Assembly (NCBI RefSeq): GCF_000384315.1
Contig: NZ_ARVW01000001.1
Span: 1 to 64,000, forward strand
Direction: 5' to 3'
Length of the DNA: 64,000 bases
From: Amycolatopsis nigrescens CSC17Ta-90
GTDB lineage: Bacteria; Actinomycetota; Actinomycetes; Mycobacteriales; Pseudonocardiaceae
Of this stretch, positions 19,674 to 29,191 are shown one piece after another (within the stretch, counting starts at the first letter, position 1; every line of letters begins with the position of its first letter). The notes under the pieces are model-generated. The model did not search any database. It was not told where the DNA came from and was given only the letters and a program-made list of their open reading frames with translations. Position numbers and translations under genes: made by a program.

Positions 19674-19689
19674 CAGCTCACTTCTCGGG

Positions 19690-21930
19690 TCAGGCGTCGG
19701 CCTTCTCGGCGGCGGCCGCCGGCTCGGCGGCCTTCTCCTCGTCGTCCTGGACGACGATCAGGCTGATCTTGCCCCGGTTGTCGATGTCCGCGATCTCCAC
19801 GCGCAGCTTGTCGCCGACGTTCACCACGTCCTCGACCTTGCCGATGCGCTTGCCGTTGCCCAGCTTGGAGATGTGCACCAGGCCGTCCTTGCCCGGCAGC
19901 AGCGAAACGAACGCGCCGAACGCGGCCGTCTTCACCACGGTGCCGAGGAACCGCTCGCCGACCTTGGGCAGCTGCGGGTTCGCGATCGCGTTGATCTTGT
20001 CGATCGCGGCCTCCGCGGACGGGCCGTCCGCGGCACCGACGTAGATCGTGCCGTCGTCCTCGATGGAGATGTCGGCGCCGGTCTCCTCGGTGATCGAGTT
20101 GATCATCTTGCCCTTCGGCCCGATCACCTCGCCGATCTTGTCGACCGGGATCTTCACGCTGGTGACGCGCGGCGCGAACGGGCTCATCTCGTCCGGCTCG
20201 TCGATCGCCTCGGAGATCACGTCCAGAATGGTCAGCCGGGCGTCCTTCGCCTGCTTCAGCGCGGCGGCCAGCACCTCGGACGGGATCCCGTCCAGCTTGG
20301 TGTCCAGCTGCAGCGCGGTGACCACGTTCTTGGTACCGGCGACCTTGAAGTCCATGTCGCCCATGGCGTCCTCGGCACCGAGGATGTCGGTCAGCGCGAC
20401 GTAGCGCGTCTCACCGTCGACCTCGTCGGAGATCAGGCCCATCGCGATGCCGGCCACCGGCGCCTTCAGCGGCACGCCGGCGTTGAGCAGCGCCATGGTG
20501 GACGCGCAGACCGAGCCCATCGACGTGGAACCGTTGGAGCCCAGCGCCTCCGACACCTGACGGATGGCGTAGGGGAACTCGTCCCGCTTCGGCAGCACCG
20601 GCACCAGCGCGCGCTCGGCGAGCATGCCGTGGCCGATCTCCCGCCGCTTCGGCGAACCGACGCGGCCGGTCTCACCGGTGGAGAAGGGCGGGAAGTTGTA
20701 GTGGTGCAGGTACCGCTTCGTGGTCTCCGGGGACAGCGAGTCGATCTGCTGCTCCATCCGCAGCATGTTCAGCGTGGTGACGCCAAGGATCTGGGTCTCG
20801 CCGCGCTCGAACAGCGCGGAGCCGTGCGCCCGCGGGATCACCGAGACCTCGGCGCCGAGGGAGCGGATGTCGGTCAGGCCCCGGCCGTCCATGCGGATCT
20901 TGTCGCGCAGGACGCGCTCACGCATGACCTTCTTGCTCAGCGCCTTGAACGCGGCACCGATCTCCTTCTCCCGGCCTTCGAAGGCTTCGCCCTCACCGAC
21001 GCCGACCTTCGCCAGCACCGAGGCCTTGACCTCGTCGGTGGCGTTGTCGCGGTCCTGCTTGCCGGCGATGGCCAGCGCCTTGGCCAGGTCGTCGGTCGCG
21101 ATCGCGGCCACCGCGTCGAAGGCGTCCGGCTGGTAGGCCAGGAACACCGGGAACTCGGCGGTCGGCTTGGCGGCCACGTCGGCCAGCTCGCGCTGGGCCT
21201 CGCAGAGCACCTTGATGAACGGCTTGGCGGCCTCGAGACCGTCGGCGACGGCCTGCTCGTCCGGCGCCTTCGAACCGGCGGCGATCAGGTCCAGGGTGTT
21301 CTCGGTGCCCTCGGCCTCGACCATCATGATGGCGACGTCATCCCCGACGATCCGCCCGGCCACGACCATGTTGAAGGTCGCGCTCTCCAGCTGCTTCCAG
21401 GTCGGGAACGCCACCCACTGGTCCTCGATCAGCGCGACGCGGACGCCGCCGATCGGGCCGGAGAACGGCAGGCCGGAGATCTGCGTGGACGCGGAGGCCG
21501 CGTTGATGGCCAGCACGTCGTAGGGGTCTTCCGGGTTCAGGCTCTGCACCGTGATGACGACCTGGATCTCGTTGCGCAGGCCGTCGGCGAACGACGGGCG
21601 CAGCGGCCGGTCGATCAGCCGGCAGGTCAGGATCGCGTCGGTGGAGGGGCGGCCCTCGCGGCGGAAGAACGCGCCCGGGATGCGCCCGGCGGCGTACATC
21701 CGCTCCTCGACGTCCACGGTCAGCGGGAAGAAGTCGAAGTGCTCCTTCGGGTGCTTCGACGCGGTGGTCGCCGAAAGCAGCATGGTCTCTTCGTCCAGGT
21801 AGGCGACGACCGAGCCGGCGGCCTGCTTGGCCAGCCTGCCGGTCTCGAACCGGACCGTACGGGTGCCGAACCGGCCGTTGTCGAGCACGGCTTCGGTTTC
21901 GTGCACGGTGACTCCGTTGGAGTCGGTCAT
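19690..21930 (-). CDS. pnp: Polyribonucleotide nucleotidyltransferase (PNPase)
   Basis: 746 residues, normal length. Two RNase PH-like domains, the second with [14 protein letters not shown] and EMVGSP-like [15 protein letters not shown], followed by a KH domain (about 585-645, [17 protein letters not shown]) and an S1 domain (about 655-725, [26 protein letters not shown]). It degrades RNA 3'-5' by phosphorolysis and in actinobacteria may also polymerise tails. The C-terminus ends in an Ala/Glu-rich tail. Located downstream of rpsO as in most bacteria, with 266 bp between them. Confidence 0.98.
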   Translation of the reverse strand: MTDSNGVTVHETEAVLDNGRFGTRTVRFETGRLAKQAAGSVVAYLDEETMLLSATTASKHPKEHFDFFPLTVDVEERMYAAGRIPGAFFRREGRPSTDAILTCRLIDRPLRPSFADGLRNEIQVVITVQSLNPEDPYDVLAINAASASTQISGLPFSGPIGGVRVALIEDQWVAFPTWKQLESATFNMVVAGRIVGDDVAIMMVEAEGTENTLDLIAAGSKAPDEQAVADGLEAAKPFIKVLCEAQRELADVAAKPTAEFPVFLAYQPDAFDAVAAIATDDLAKALAIAGKQDRDNATDEVKASVLAKVGVGEGEAFEGREKEIGAAFKALSKKVMRERVLRDKIRMDGRGLTDIRSLGAEVSVIPRAHGSALFERGETQILGVTTLNMLRMEQQIDSLSPETTKRYLHHYNFPPFSTGETGRVGSPKRREIGHGMLAERALVPVLPKRDEFPYAIRQVSEALGSNGSTSMGSVCASTMALLNAGVPLKAPVAGIAMGLISDEVDGETRYVALTDILGAEDAMGDMDFKVAGTKNVVTALQLDTKLDGIPSEVLAAALKQAKDARLTILDVISEAIDEPDEMSPFAPRVTSVKIPVDKIGEVIGPKGKMINSITEETGADISIEDDGTIYVGAADGPSAEAAIDKINAIANPQLPKVGERFLGTVVKTAAFGAFVSLLPGKDGLVHISKLGNGKRIGKVEDVVNVGDKLRVEIADIDNRGKISLIVVQDDEEKAAEPAAAAEKADA

Positions 21931-22153
21931 ATGGTGTATCTCCTCTTTGTTCCTCAGGCAGCGCGGCGGGAAACCAACCCTTGGTGTCCCACACCCGAGA
22001 AGCGAGGCCGGTCTTCGATCGAAGCCCCCGGGACGTTCCCGGAGACCACTACCGAGGACCGGCGCTGCGTTTACGGCGCCTCAGCGGAAAAGTGCTTCGG
22101 CACTAGCTCTCGCGCGCTTCGCGCTGACCTCTTGTGTGGTTTGCGTTTCTGCG

Positions 22154-22189
22154 CCGAGGGGGAGCGGCCGTGCGGCCACTCCCCCTCGG
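22154..22189 (-). terminator. Hairpin downstream of rpsO
   Basis: CCGAGGGGGAG (22154-22164) pairs with CTCCCCCTCGG (22179-22189), and inside, after one mismatch, GGCCG pairs with CGGCC around a 2-nt loop. It begins 7 nt after the rpsO stop. It probably attenuates or processes the rpsO-pnp transcript; a second dyad (CCGGGA-CGT-TCCCGG) lies near 22028-22043, nearer pnp. Confidence 0.75.
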
Positions 22190-22196
22190 GCTCAGG

Positions 22197-22466
22197 TCAT
22201 CGGCGCAGGCCGAGTCGCTGGATCAGCGACCGGTACCGCTCGATGTCCACCTTCATCACGTAGTTGAGCAACCGGCGGCGACGGCCGACCAGCAGCAACA
22301 GACCGCGACGGGAGTGGTGGTCGTGCTTGTGCACCTTGAGGTGCTCGGTGAGGCCCACGATCCGCTTGGTCAGCAGGGCGACCTGGGCCTCGGGGGATCC
22401 GGTGTCCGAGTCGTGCACGCCGTACTCGGTCAGGATCGACTTCTTCTCGTCAGTGGACAGTGCCAC
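22197..22466 (-). CDS. rpsO: 30S ribosomal protein S15 (uS15)
   Basis: 89 residues with the S15 signature ([36 protein letters not shown]). Binds 16S rRNA early in 30S assembly. The GTG at 22464-22466 has AAGGAG 7 nt upstream and gives the standard length; a TTG two codons earlier would disturb that spacing. Confidence 0.98.
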   Translation of the reverse strand: MALSTDEKKSILTEYGVHDSDTGSPEAQVALLTKRIVGLTEHLKVHKHDHHSRRGLLLLVGRRRRLLNYVMKVDIERYRSLIQRLGLRR

Positions 22467-22583
22467 TATCAATCTCCTTGTTCACTGTGCCGTGCGGCCC
22501 GGACACGCCACGTGCCGGGTGAGTCGGTCACGGCCGCCACGGACTGCAGCCGGACCCGGTTGGCCAGCCTAGCAGCCGCCCTT

Positions 22584-23093
22584 TCACCTGCCGTGTTCGA
22601 CGCCCAGTGACCAACGCCCGACCACGGTGTATTCGACCCCGCCGGCGCCTCGCTCGCTGGACATCAGCACCGCTTCGGTGGCGGTCCACGGACCGCCGCG
22701 GAACCCGGCAAGCCGCTCCGGCCAGTGCTCGGGCACTCCGGCGCTCGCCCTGGCGAGGGTCAGATGCGGCCGATACGGCCGGTCCATTCCGACCGGTGCG
22801 ACGCGCCCTGCCAACGCGGCAAGGCCCTCGGCGTCCACCCCTGCCCAGAGTACGCCGGGAAAGGTGCCGGCCCCGGCCAGCCGGACGGTCGGTGCCGCGC
22901 AGCCGGCCAGTCGCGCACCCAGCCAGTCCAGTCGTTCGCCGAGGTCGTCCTCGCCGTAGAAACCGAGCGTGAGGTGCCAGCGCGCGGCGGGCTCCCAGCG
23001 CAGGCCGTCCCCGCCGGCGCCGAGCCGGACCAGCTCGTCGCGCAGTTCGCCGACCGCCCCGGCCGGCGGCAGCAGCGCGCTGAACAGCCGCAT
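22584..23093 (-). CDS. thpR: RNA 2',3'-cyclic phosphodiesterase (2H family)
   Basis: 169 residues with both H-x-T motifs of the 2H phosphoesterase fold: HLTL at 40-43 and HLTL at 110-113. Family members open 2',3'-cyclic phosphates (or in reverse make 2'-5' RNA bonds). The gene starts 2 bp after the stop of the HTH regulator gene, so they are cotranscribed. Confidence 0.93.
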   Translation of the reverse strand: MRLFSALLPPAGAVGELRDELVRLGAGGDGLRWEPAARWHLTLGFYGEDDLGERLDWLGARLAGCAAPTVRLAGAGTFPGVLWAGVDAEGLAALAGRVAPVGMDRPYRPHLTLARASAGVPEHWPERLAGFRGGPWTATEAVLMSSERGAGGVEYTVVGRWSLGVEHGR

Positions 23094-23095
23094 GT

Positions 23096-23584
23096 TCAGG
23101 ACGCCGTGGCCGCCCGGCGAAGCAGGTCGGCGACCACCGGGAAGTCGTCCTCCAGCCGCTTGGCGGCCGCACCGAGATCTTCCTCTTCGGCGATCTCGCG
23201 CAGGGTGGCCAGCACGGCCTGGTCGGCCTGGTCGGTGTGGCCATCAGCCACCGGGAAGTTGTCGCGGCCCACCGTCGGCCGGGCGTCGCGCACGTCCTCC
23301 AGCGCGGCCAGCAGGGCCTCCTTGTGCCCGGCGGCCACCGCCGGGGTGAGGCACTTGCGCTCGAGCATGATCATCTTGGCCAGCACGACCGGGTTGCCGA
23401 TCTTGGCCCGGCGGCCGCTCATCACCTGGCTGAGCATCGGGGCGCTGATGCCGAGCACCTCGGCGAGGAAGGCCTGTGAGACGTCGAAAGCCACCACGAG
23501 CCGGCGGACCCTGTCTCCGAGCGGCTCGCCGTACCATTGTTTCTGCAGGGCGATGTTGCGCTGGACGATCTTGTGGTCCTCCAC
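23096..23584 (-). CDS. XRE-type helix-turn-helix regulator
   Basis: 162 residues. Helix-turn-helix in VAFDVSQAFLAEVLGISAPMLSQVMSGRRAKIGNP, with the recognition helix around residues 48-57; residues about 65-160 are an acidic helical domain that I do not recognise. GTG start at 23582-23584. Operon with thpR (2-bp gap). Regulatory target unknown; thpR is the obvious candidate. Confidence 0.85.
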   Translation of the reverse strand: MEDHKIVQRNIALQKQWYGEPLGDRVRRLVVAFDVSQAFLAEVLGISAPMLSQVMSGRRAKIGNPVVLAKMIMLERKCLTPAVAAGHKEALLAALEDVRDARPTVGRDNFPVADGHTDQADQAVLATLREIAEEEDLGAAAKRLEDDFPVVADLLRRAATAS

Positions 23585-23713
23585 TGTTGCCTGCTCCCCT
23601 AACAGCTCTGTGCTACGCGCCCGGTCCTGGGTATCTTGCCAGGTGGCACCGGGTGGCCGTGGCGAAATGGCCGAGTGCTTCGCATTTGCACCCGTCCGGA
23701 CCCCCGGCCCGGT

Positions 23714-24706
23714 TCAGGTCGGCAGGCCCAGCGTCTGCCTGGTGCGGACCACATCGTCATCCATCTGGGCGACAAGTCCGGCTGGCTCGTCGAAGCGGAT
23801 CTGGTCCCGCAGCCGCTGCACGAAGTCCAGTGCCACGTGCTGGCCGTAGAAGTCCTCCTCCACGTCCAGCACGAACGCCTCGACGGTGCGCTCACGGCCG
23901 GAGAAGGTCGGGTTCGTGCCCACCGACACCGCCGCCGGCAGCCGGCGACCAGGTTCGCTCGAACGAGTGAACCAGCAGCTGTAGATCCCGTCCGCGGGGA
24001 CCGCCGCGAACCGCGCGGTCGACAGGTTGGCGGTGGGGAAGCCGAGCCCGTGCCCGCGGCCGGCGCCGCGCACCACGATGCCCTCCAGCCGGTGCGGGCG
24101 GCCGAGCGCCTCCGCGGCGGCCACCACGTCGCCCGCGTCGATGCAGGACCGGACGTAGGTGGAGGAGAAGGTGATCTCCCCCGCCGGCTGGGCTTCGGCG
24201 GATCCGGGCTCGTCGGCCCCCGTCGGCAGGGCACCGACTTGAAGCTCGGCTCCGTACGCGGCGAAGCCGAACCGGCGGCCCAGCGTGCGCAACAGGGCGA
24301 CGTCGCCGGCCGCCTTGTGCCCGAAGGTGAAGTTCTCCCCCACCACCACGGCCGCCACGTGCAACCGGTCCACCAGCACCTCGTGCACGAACTCGTGCGG
24401 CGAGAGCCGGGACAGCTCCAGGGTGAACGGCAGCACCGCGAACACGTCCACGCCGAGCTGCTCGACCAGCTCCGCCTTGCGGCGCAGCGTGGTCAGCTGG
24501 GCCGGGTGGCTGCCTGGCCGGAGCACTTCGGACGGATGCGGGTCGAAGGTGAGCACCACGCTGGGCAGGCCGCGGGACCGGGCGGCCGCCACGGTACTGG
24601 CGATCAGCGCCTGGTGCCCTCGGTGCACCCCGTCGAACACGCCGATGGTGATGACACAGCGGCCCCAGCCGCTGGGGAGATCGGAAAGTCCACGCCAACG
24701 CTGCAC
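23714..24706 (-). CDS. ribF: Bifunctional riboflavin kinase / FAD synthetase
   Basis: 330 residues. N-terminal nucleotidyltransferase domain with GVFDGVHRGHQ (about 22-32) makes FAD; C-terminal flavokinase domain (from about residue 205) with GRGHGLGFPTANL carries the P-T-A-N metal/ATP motif and the catalytic glutamate region in RERTVEAFVLDVEEDFYG. An insert GADEPGSAEAQPAGE of low complexity separates the domains. It lies 9 bp after truB, the usual truB-ribF arrangement. Confidence 0.97.
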   Translation of the reverse strand: MQRWRGLSDLPSGWGRCVITIGVFDGVHRGHQALIASTVAAARSRGLPSVVLTFDPHPSEVLRPGSHPAQLTTLRRKAELVEQLGVDVFAVLPFTLELSRLSPHEFVHEVLVDRLHVAAVVVGENFTFGHKAAGDVALLRTLGRRFGFAAYGAELQVGALPTGADEPGSAEAQPAGEITFSSTYVRSCIDAGDVVAAAEALGRPHRLEGIVVRGAGRGHGLGFPTANLSTARFAAVPADGIYSCWFTRSSEPGRRLPAAVSVGTNPTFSGRERTVEAFVLDVEEDFYGQHVALDFVQRLRDQIRFDEPAGLVAQMDDDVVRTRQTLGLPT

Positions 24707-24715
24707 GAGCCCACC

Positions 24716-25630
24716 CTATGCGGGCAGCAGCACGACCACCGAGCGGGCCACGCCCTCGGTGTCCACCGCGAGCGCGAGCGCCCTGCCCTCCGGGGAGAAC
24801 AGGCCGTAGGTGCCCTCGATCCCGCCGGCCGGCACCCGCTGTCCATATTGGACCGCCCTGGCGGTGGCCGCGTCCACTTCCCGGCGGGGGAAGGCGAGCG
24901 CGACGGCCGCGTCCAGGTCGTAGGACAGCACCGGGTCCTGTTCCAGCCGGTCCAGGGTGCGGGCCGCGGCGAGCGCGAACGGGCCGACCGTGGTCCGGCG
25001 CAGCGCGCCGAGATGACCGCCGACGCCGAGTGCGGCACCGAGGTCGCGGGCGAGCGCGCGGACGTAGGTGCCCGAAGAGCACTCGACCACCGCGTCCAGC
25101 TCGATCCGGTCCGCCTCGCGCCGCAGGCCGAGCAGGTCGAACCGGTACACCGTGACCGGCCGGGGCGGCAGCTCGACCTCTTCCCCGGCGCGCACCATGG
25201 CGTAGGCGCGTTTGCCAGCCACCTTCACCGCGCTGACCGAACTGGGCACCTGCTGGATGTCGCCGGTCAGCGCCGCGATCCCGGTGGTGACGGCCTGGTC
25301 CGGCACGGCTGCCAGCTGCTCACCGGTGGCCGCCGACAGCCGCTCCCCCTCCGCGTCGTCGGTGGTGGTCGACGCGCCGAGCACGATGGTGGCGAGATAG
25401 GTCTTGCGGTCCAGCGCCAGGTGCCCGAGCAGCTTGGTGGCCCGCTCGATGCCGAGCACCAGCACTCCGGTGGCCATCGGGTCGAGCGTGCCGGCGTGGC
25501 CGACCTTGCGGGTGCCCATGATCCGCCGGACCCTGGCCACCACGTCGTGCGAAGTCATACCGGCCGGCTTGTCCACCACCAGCAGGCCGGGCGGGGGCGG
25601 GGGACGACGGGACTGCTGCTGGGGAGACAC
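24716..25630 (-). CDS. truB: tRNA pseudouridine(55) synthase
   Basis: 304 residues from the GTG at 25628-25630. The catalytic aspartate is D50 in HAGTLDPMATGVLV; KPAGMTSHDVV and the C-terminal domain beginning near residue 240 fit TruB. It makes pseudouridine 55 in the T-loop of tRNA. No strong Shine-Dalgarno sequence is seen; the frame is open further 5' but passes through the terminator of the MFS gene. Followed closely by ribF. Confidence 0.96.
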   Translation of the reverse strand: MSPQQQSRRPPPPPGLLVVDKPAGMTSHDVVARVRRIMGTRKVGHAGTLDPMATGVLVLGIERATKLLGHLALDRKTYLATIVLGASTTTDDAEGERLSAATGEQLAAVPDQAVTTGIAALTGDIQQVPSSVSAVKVAGKRAYAMVRAGEEVELPPRPVTVYRFDLLGLRREADRIELDAVVECSSGTYVRALARDLGAALGVGGHLGALRRTTVGPFALAAARTLDRLEQDPVLSYDLDAAVALAFPRREVDAATARAVQYGQRVPAGGIEGTYGLFSPEGRALALAVDTEGVARSVVVLLPA

Positions 25631-25671
25631 GATCGCACTGTAGCGACGCCCCGGCCGGCACCCGCCTCGAG

Positions 25672-25717
25672 GTCGTGAGTGAAAAGTGTTGTTCCAGGAA
25701 CACTTTCCACTCACGAC
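25672..25717 (-). terminator. GTCGTGAGTG hairpin, terminator of the MFS gene
   Basis: Arms 25672-25690 and 25699-25717 (19 bp, one mismatch) with an 8-nt loop. It starts 4 nt after the MFS stop on the minus strand. The arm sequence GTCGTGAGTGAAAAGTGTT is the same as the single arm at 503-521, which marks it as a recurring element. Confidence 0.75.
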
Positions 25718-25721
25718 GTCT

Positions 25722-27050
25722 TCAGGCGGCGACCGGGACCGGCCGGTGGCGGGAGTCCCAGATCCGGCGCCGGATCCGCACCGGGACCTCTTCGCCACGA
25801 GCCTCCGCGGCGAAGAGCTCGGCTCGGGCGCGGCGCCACCAGACCAGTACCCGGAACGTGCCGAGCGCGAGCACCACGACCACGGACAGCAGCGCGATCC
25901 GGAAGTCGCCGCCGGTCCAACCGAGCAGCAGGCCGACGCTGAGCGCGGAGATCGTGGTGGCGCAGAAGCCGCCGACGTTGACCACCCCGGTCGCGGTGCC
26001 GACCCGGTGCATCGGGTTGTAGTCCCTGGCCAGCGCGAAACCGATCATCGACGCCGGCCCGCCGAGGGACAGGAAGGCGAACCCGGGCAGCAGCACCGCC
26101 ACCGGCACCAGCCCCGGCCAGCCGAGCAGCATCGCCCATACCACGGCGGCGCCGGCCAGGTACCCGGCGACCAGCGGCATCCGCAGCGCGGGCCACCTGG
26201 CGATCACGTTGCCCAGCAGCGGGCCGCCGATCATCGAGCCGAACACGAACACGGTCAGCATCGCGCTCGCCGTGGCCACCGGCAGCCGCTGGCCCTGCAC
26301 CAGGAACGGCACGCCCCAGAGCAGGGTCAGCACGTTCGGCGCGAACATGGTGGTGAAGTGCACCCAGAAACCGAGGCGGGTGCCGGGCACCCGCCATGCC
26401 TCGACGATCCGCCTGCTGAGCAAGCGCGCGGACACCGGTTCGCCGGAGACGGTGCGCACCCGGCCGGGCGCGTCCTCCACCCGCCGGAGCACGAACGCCG
26501 CGTAGCCCGCGGTCAGCAGCCCGGCCGCCAGGAAGGTCGGCGTCCAGCCCGGCCCGGCGAGCAGCAGGGCCAGCGGGACCGTCGCGCCGAGGTTGCCGAT
26601 GTACCCGATCGCGGTGGTGAACGAGGTGACCACGGCGTACTGACGGCCGGGGAAGTGCGCGGCGACCAACCGGAGCACGCTGACGAAGGTGAGAGCGTCG
26701 CCGAAGCCGAGCGTCGCGCGGGCGAGCAGGCCGAGCGGATAGGACCAGGAGACCGACAGCAGCACCTGGCCGAGGCCGAGGAACAGCAGGGCGGCGGTGA
26801 GCACCCGGCGCGAGCCGAAGCGGTCCACCAGCACCCCGGCCGGGATCTGCATCGCCGCGTACACCCCGACCTGCAGCACGGTGAACGTGCCGAGCGCGGC
26901 CACCCCGACCCCGAACCGGTCCGCGGCCTGCAGCCCGGCCACCCCGAACGAGGTGCGGTGGAACACGGCCAGCAGGTACACGGTCGCGGCGGCCAGCCAG
27001 ATCAGCCAGGACCGGCCGGTGGCTCGCGCGGTGGCCGCTTGAGGCGACAC
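25722..27050 (-). CDS. Major facilitator superfamily transporter
   Basis: 442 residues, twelve hydrophobic segments, with the loop 2-3 motif VDRFGSRRVLT (about 75-85) typical of MFS. Similar to the metabolite/H+ symporter (nitrate/sialate-like) branch by general pattern; substrate unknown. The GTG at 27048-27050 has GGAGGAA 6 nt upstream and is preferred to the longer open frame to 27143. It sits between truB and the MATE gene on the same strand, ending in a strong hairpin. Confidence 0.9.
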   Translation of the reverse strand: MSPQAATARATGRSWLIWLAAATVYLLAVFHRTSFGVAGLQAADRFGVGVAALGTFTVLQVGVYAAMQIPAGVLVDRFGSRRVLTAALLFLGLGQVLLSVSWSYPLGLLARATLGFGDALTFVSVLRLVAAHFPGRQYAVVTSFTTAIGYIGNLGATVPLALLLAGPGWTPTFLAAGLLTAGYAAFVLRRVEDAPGRVRTVSGEPVSARLLSRRIVEAWRVPGTRLGFWVHFTTMFAPNVLTLLWGVPFLVQGQRLPVATASAMLTVFVFGSMIGGPLLGNVIARWPALRMPLVAGYLAGAAVVWAMLLGWPGLVPVAVLLPGFAFLSLGGPASMIGFALARDYNPMHRVGTATGVVNVGGFCATTISALSVGLLLGWTGGDFRIALLSVVVVLALGTFRVLVWWRRARAELFAAEARGEEVPVRIRRRIWDSRHRPVPVAA

Positions 27051-27205
27051 GGGTGTTCCTCCCGGTGTTCGAGGGTGGGTTCGGGGTTCGGGTCCGACGC
27101 GGACGCCCGCGCTGCCGCCCAGACAGTTGTAACGCGTAAGCAAGCCCGAAACCTAGTTGTTATCCCGTGCAATTCCCCACACCACGTCCCCACACCGCCC
27201 CGCGA

Positions 27206-28522
27206 TCAGGCCCGGACGGCACCGACCACGGCCCATTTGCCGGAGCGCCAGCGCACCAGCACCGCGGCCAGCCGCAGCACCATGAACAGCGACAGCCCGG
27301 TCCAGATCCCGGCCAGTCCCCAGCCGAAGCCGAGCGACGCCCAGATCAGCGGCAGGAAGCCGATCGCGGCGCTGGCCAGCGTCGCGGTGCGCAGGAAGGC
27401 CGCGTCACCGGCGCCGAGCAGCACCCCGTCCAGCGCGAACACCACCCCGGCGATCGGCTGCAGCGCGACGAAGAACCACCAGGCGTGCGGTATCTCCCCC
27501 AGCACCCCGGGATCCGAGGTGAACGCGTGCGGCAGCACCTGGGACACCGCCGCGAACAGGGCGCACAGCACGCAGCCGAACACCAGCCCGTACCGGGTGA
27601 TCTGCCCGGCGACCCCGAGCGCCCGCCGAGCCGAGCCCGCGCCCAGCGCGGCACCGACCAGTGACTGCGCGGCGATCGCGACCGAGTCCAGCACCAGCGC
27701 GAGCAGGGTCCACAGCTGCAGCACGATCTGGTGCGCGCCGACCGCCTCGGTGGAGGTGCGCGCGGCGACCGCGGCCGCGGACACGAAACAGGCCTGGAAT
27801 GCCAGGCTGCGCAGCACCAGGTCGCGGCCGAGGCCGAGCTGCGCGCGCATGACCGCTGGCCGCGGCCGCAGCGGCACCCGTTCGCGGACCAGCGCGCGCA
27901 CGAACAGCGCCGCCGAGATCACCTGCGCGACCACGTTGGCCACCGCCGAGCCCTCCAGCCCCCAGCCGGCCGCGTACACCAGCACCGGGCACAGCACCGC
28001 GGAGATCCCGTTGCCCGCCAGCACATAGCGCAACGGCCGGGACGCGTCCTGCACCCCGCGCATCCAGCCGTTGCCCGCCATCGTGATCAGGATCAGCGGG
28101 GCGCCGAACAGCGCGATGCGCAACCAGGACACCGCGGCCCCGGTGATCTCGTCGTCACCGGAGAGCATCCGTGCCAGCGGGCCGGCCAGCAGCTGCCCGG
28201 CCACCAGCAGGATCAGCCCCACCGCCATCGCCAGCCAGGTCGCCTGCACGCCCTCGCTGACCGCCTCCGCTCGCCGCCCGGCCCCGTGCAGCCGCGCGGT
28301 GCGCGAGGTGGTGCCGTAGGACAGGAAGGTCAGCTGGCTGGAGATCTGCGACAGCAGCACCCCGCCGAGCGCCAGCCCGGCCAGCGGCAGCGCGCCGAGA
28401 TGCCCGACGACGGCGGTGTCCACCAGCACGTACAGCGGCTCCGCGGCCAGCACGCCCAGCGCGGGCACCGCGAGGCCGAGCACCTTGCGGGGCGGCACGC
28501 GTTCGTCGACGGAATTCACCAC
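27206..28522 (-). CDS. MATE family efflux transporter (DinF-like)
   Basis: 438 residues, twelve membrane segments; AEPLYVLVDTAVVGHLG in helix 1 and MAGNGWMRGVQDASRPL are typical of the DinF branch of MATE exporters, which move drugs or lipids with Na+ or H+. A dinF-like gene close to rbfA is usual in actinobacteria. GTG start. Divergent from the ArsR gene, with a 63-bp shared promoter region that contains an imperfect dyad. Confidence 0.92.
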   Translation of the reverse strand: MVNSVDERVPPRKVLGLAVPALGVLAAEPLYVLVDTAVVGHLGALPLAGLALGGVLLSQISSQLTFLSYGTTSRTARLHGAGRRAEAVSEGVQATWLAMAVGLILLVAGQLLAGPLARMLSGDDEITGAAVSWLRIALFGAPLILITMAGNGWMRGVQDASRPLRYVLAGNGISAVLCPVLVYAAGWGLEGSAVANVVAQVISAALFVRALVRERVPLRPRPAVMRAQLGLGRDLVLRSLAFQACFVSAAAVAARTSTEAVGAHQIVLQLWTLLALVLDSVAIAAQSLVGAALGAGSARRALGVAGQITRYGLVFGCVLCALFAAVSQVLPHAFTSDPGVLGEIPHAWWFFVALQPIAGVVFALDGVLLGAGDAAFLRTATLASAAIGFLPLIWASLGFGWGLAGIWTGLSLFMVLRLAAVLVRWRSGKWAVVGAVRA

Positions 28523-28565
28523 GGTCGCACCCTAACCAGCACCCCCGACGGTCTCGACGAACCAT

Positions 28566-28586
28566 TTGACAGGAAAAGCTGTCCAA
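28566..28586. promoter_or_regulatory. TTGACA box and dyad in the MATE/ArsR divergent promoter
   Basis: TTGACAG (28566-28572) and CTGTCCAA (28579-28586) form an inverted repeat with one bulged base. TTGACA is also a perfect -35 for the plus strand; 17 nt downstream GATGCT (28589-28594) is a poor -10, six bases before a GTG at 28601. A likely operator of the ArsR-type regulator. Confidence 0.45.
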
Positions 28587-29191
28587 TGGATGCTGAGTGC
28601 GTGCCGTCACATGATCTGCTCGAAGAGCCCGAGCGCCTGCGCCACGCGCTCTCCCCGCTGCGCCGCCGGCTGCTGACCCGGCTGCGCACTCCGGCCTCTG
28701 CCCCCGAGCTGGCGGCCGAGCTGGAGATGCCGCGCCAGCGGGTGGGCTACCACCTGCGCCAACTGGAGGACGCCGGCCTGGTCGAGCTGGTCGAGCAGCG
28801 GCAGCGGCGCGGATGCGTGGAACGCGTGCTGCGCGCGACCGCGGACGCGTTCGTGGTTGATCCGGCGGTGCTCGACCGGCACACCGAGCGGCGCTCCGAC
28901 GACCGGCACGCGGCCGAGCACCTGATCGACGTCGCCTCGCGCACCGTCCGCGACCTGGCCCGGATGCAGGCCGCGGCCGAGCGGCAGGACACCAGGCTGC
29001 TCACCTTCACGCTGGAGACCGAGGTCCGCTTCGGCGCCCCGGCCGACGTGCACACCTTCACCGAAGCGCTGGCCGACGCCATTGCCGGTGTGGTGGCCGC
29101 TTTCGACACCCCGGAGGGCAAGCCCTACCGGCTGATCGGCGCGGGGCATCCCGCGCCACGGACAGGAGCGTCTGATGACCGAAGCAGCTGA
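28586..29191 (+). CDS. ArsR-type winged-helix regulator
   Basis: 201 residues from the ATG at 28586 (AGGA 11 nt upstream); the GTG at 28601, 196 residues, is an alternative that would match a leaderless promoter. A winged helix spans about residues 16-75 (LSPLRRRLLTRLR, ASAPELAAELEMPRQRVGYHLRQLEDAGLVEL), without the metal-binding cysteines of classical ArsR. The remaining residues are a ligand or dimer domain. It overlaps the SRPBCC gene by 17 bp; ArsR plus SRPBCC/AHSA1 is a common actinobacterial pair. Confidence 0.88.
   Translation: MDAECVPSHDLLEEPERLRHALSPLRRRLLTRLRTPASAPELAAELEMPRQRVGYHLRQLEDAGLVELVEQRQRRGCVERVLRATADAFVVDPAVLDRHTERRSDDRHAAEHLIDVASRTVRDLARMQAAAERQDTRLLTFTLETEVRFGAPADVHTFTEALADAIAGVVAAFDTPEGKPYRLIGAGHPAPRTGASDDRSS

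Noticed and set aside
19873..22263. 796-codon plus-strand frame opposite pnp and rpsO
   Set aside because: Covers two certain minus-strand genes; composition of an antisense shadow.
23660..23700. tRNA-like string TGGCCGAGTG near the ribF end
   Set aside because: No acceptor stem, anticodon arm or T-loop GGTTCRA follows; not a tRNA.
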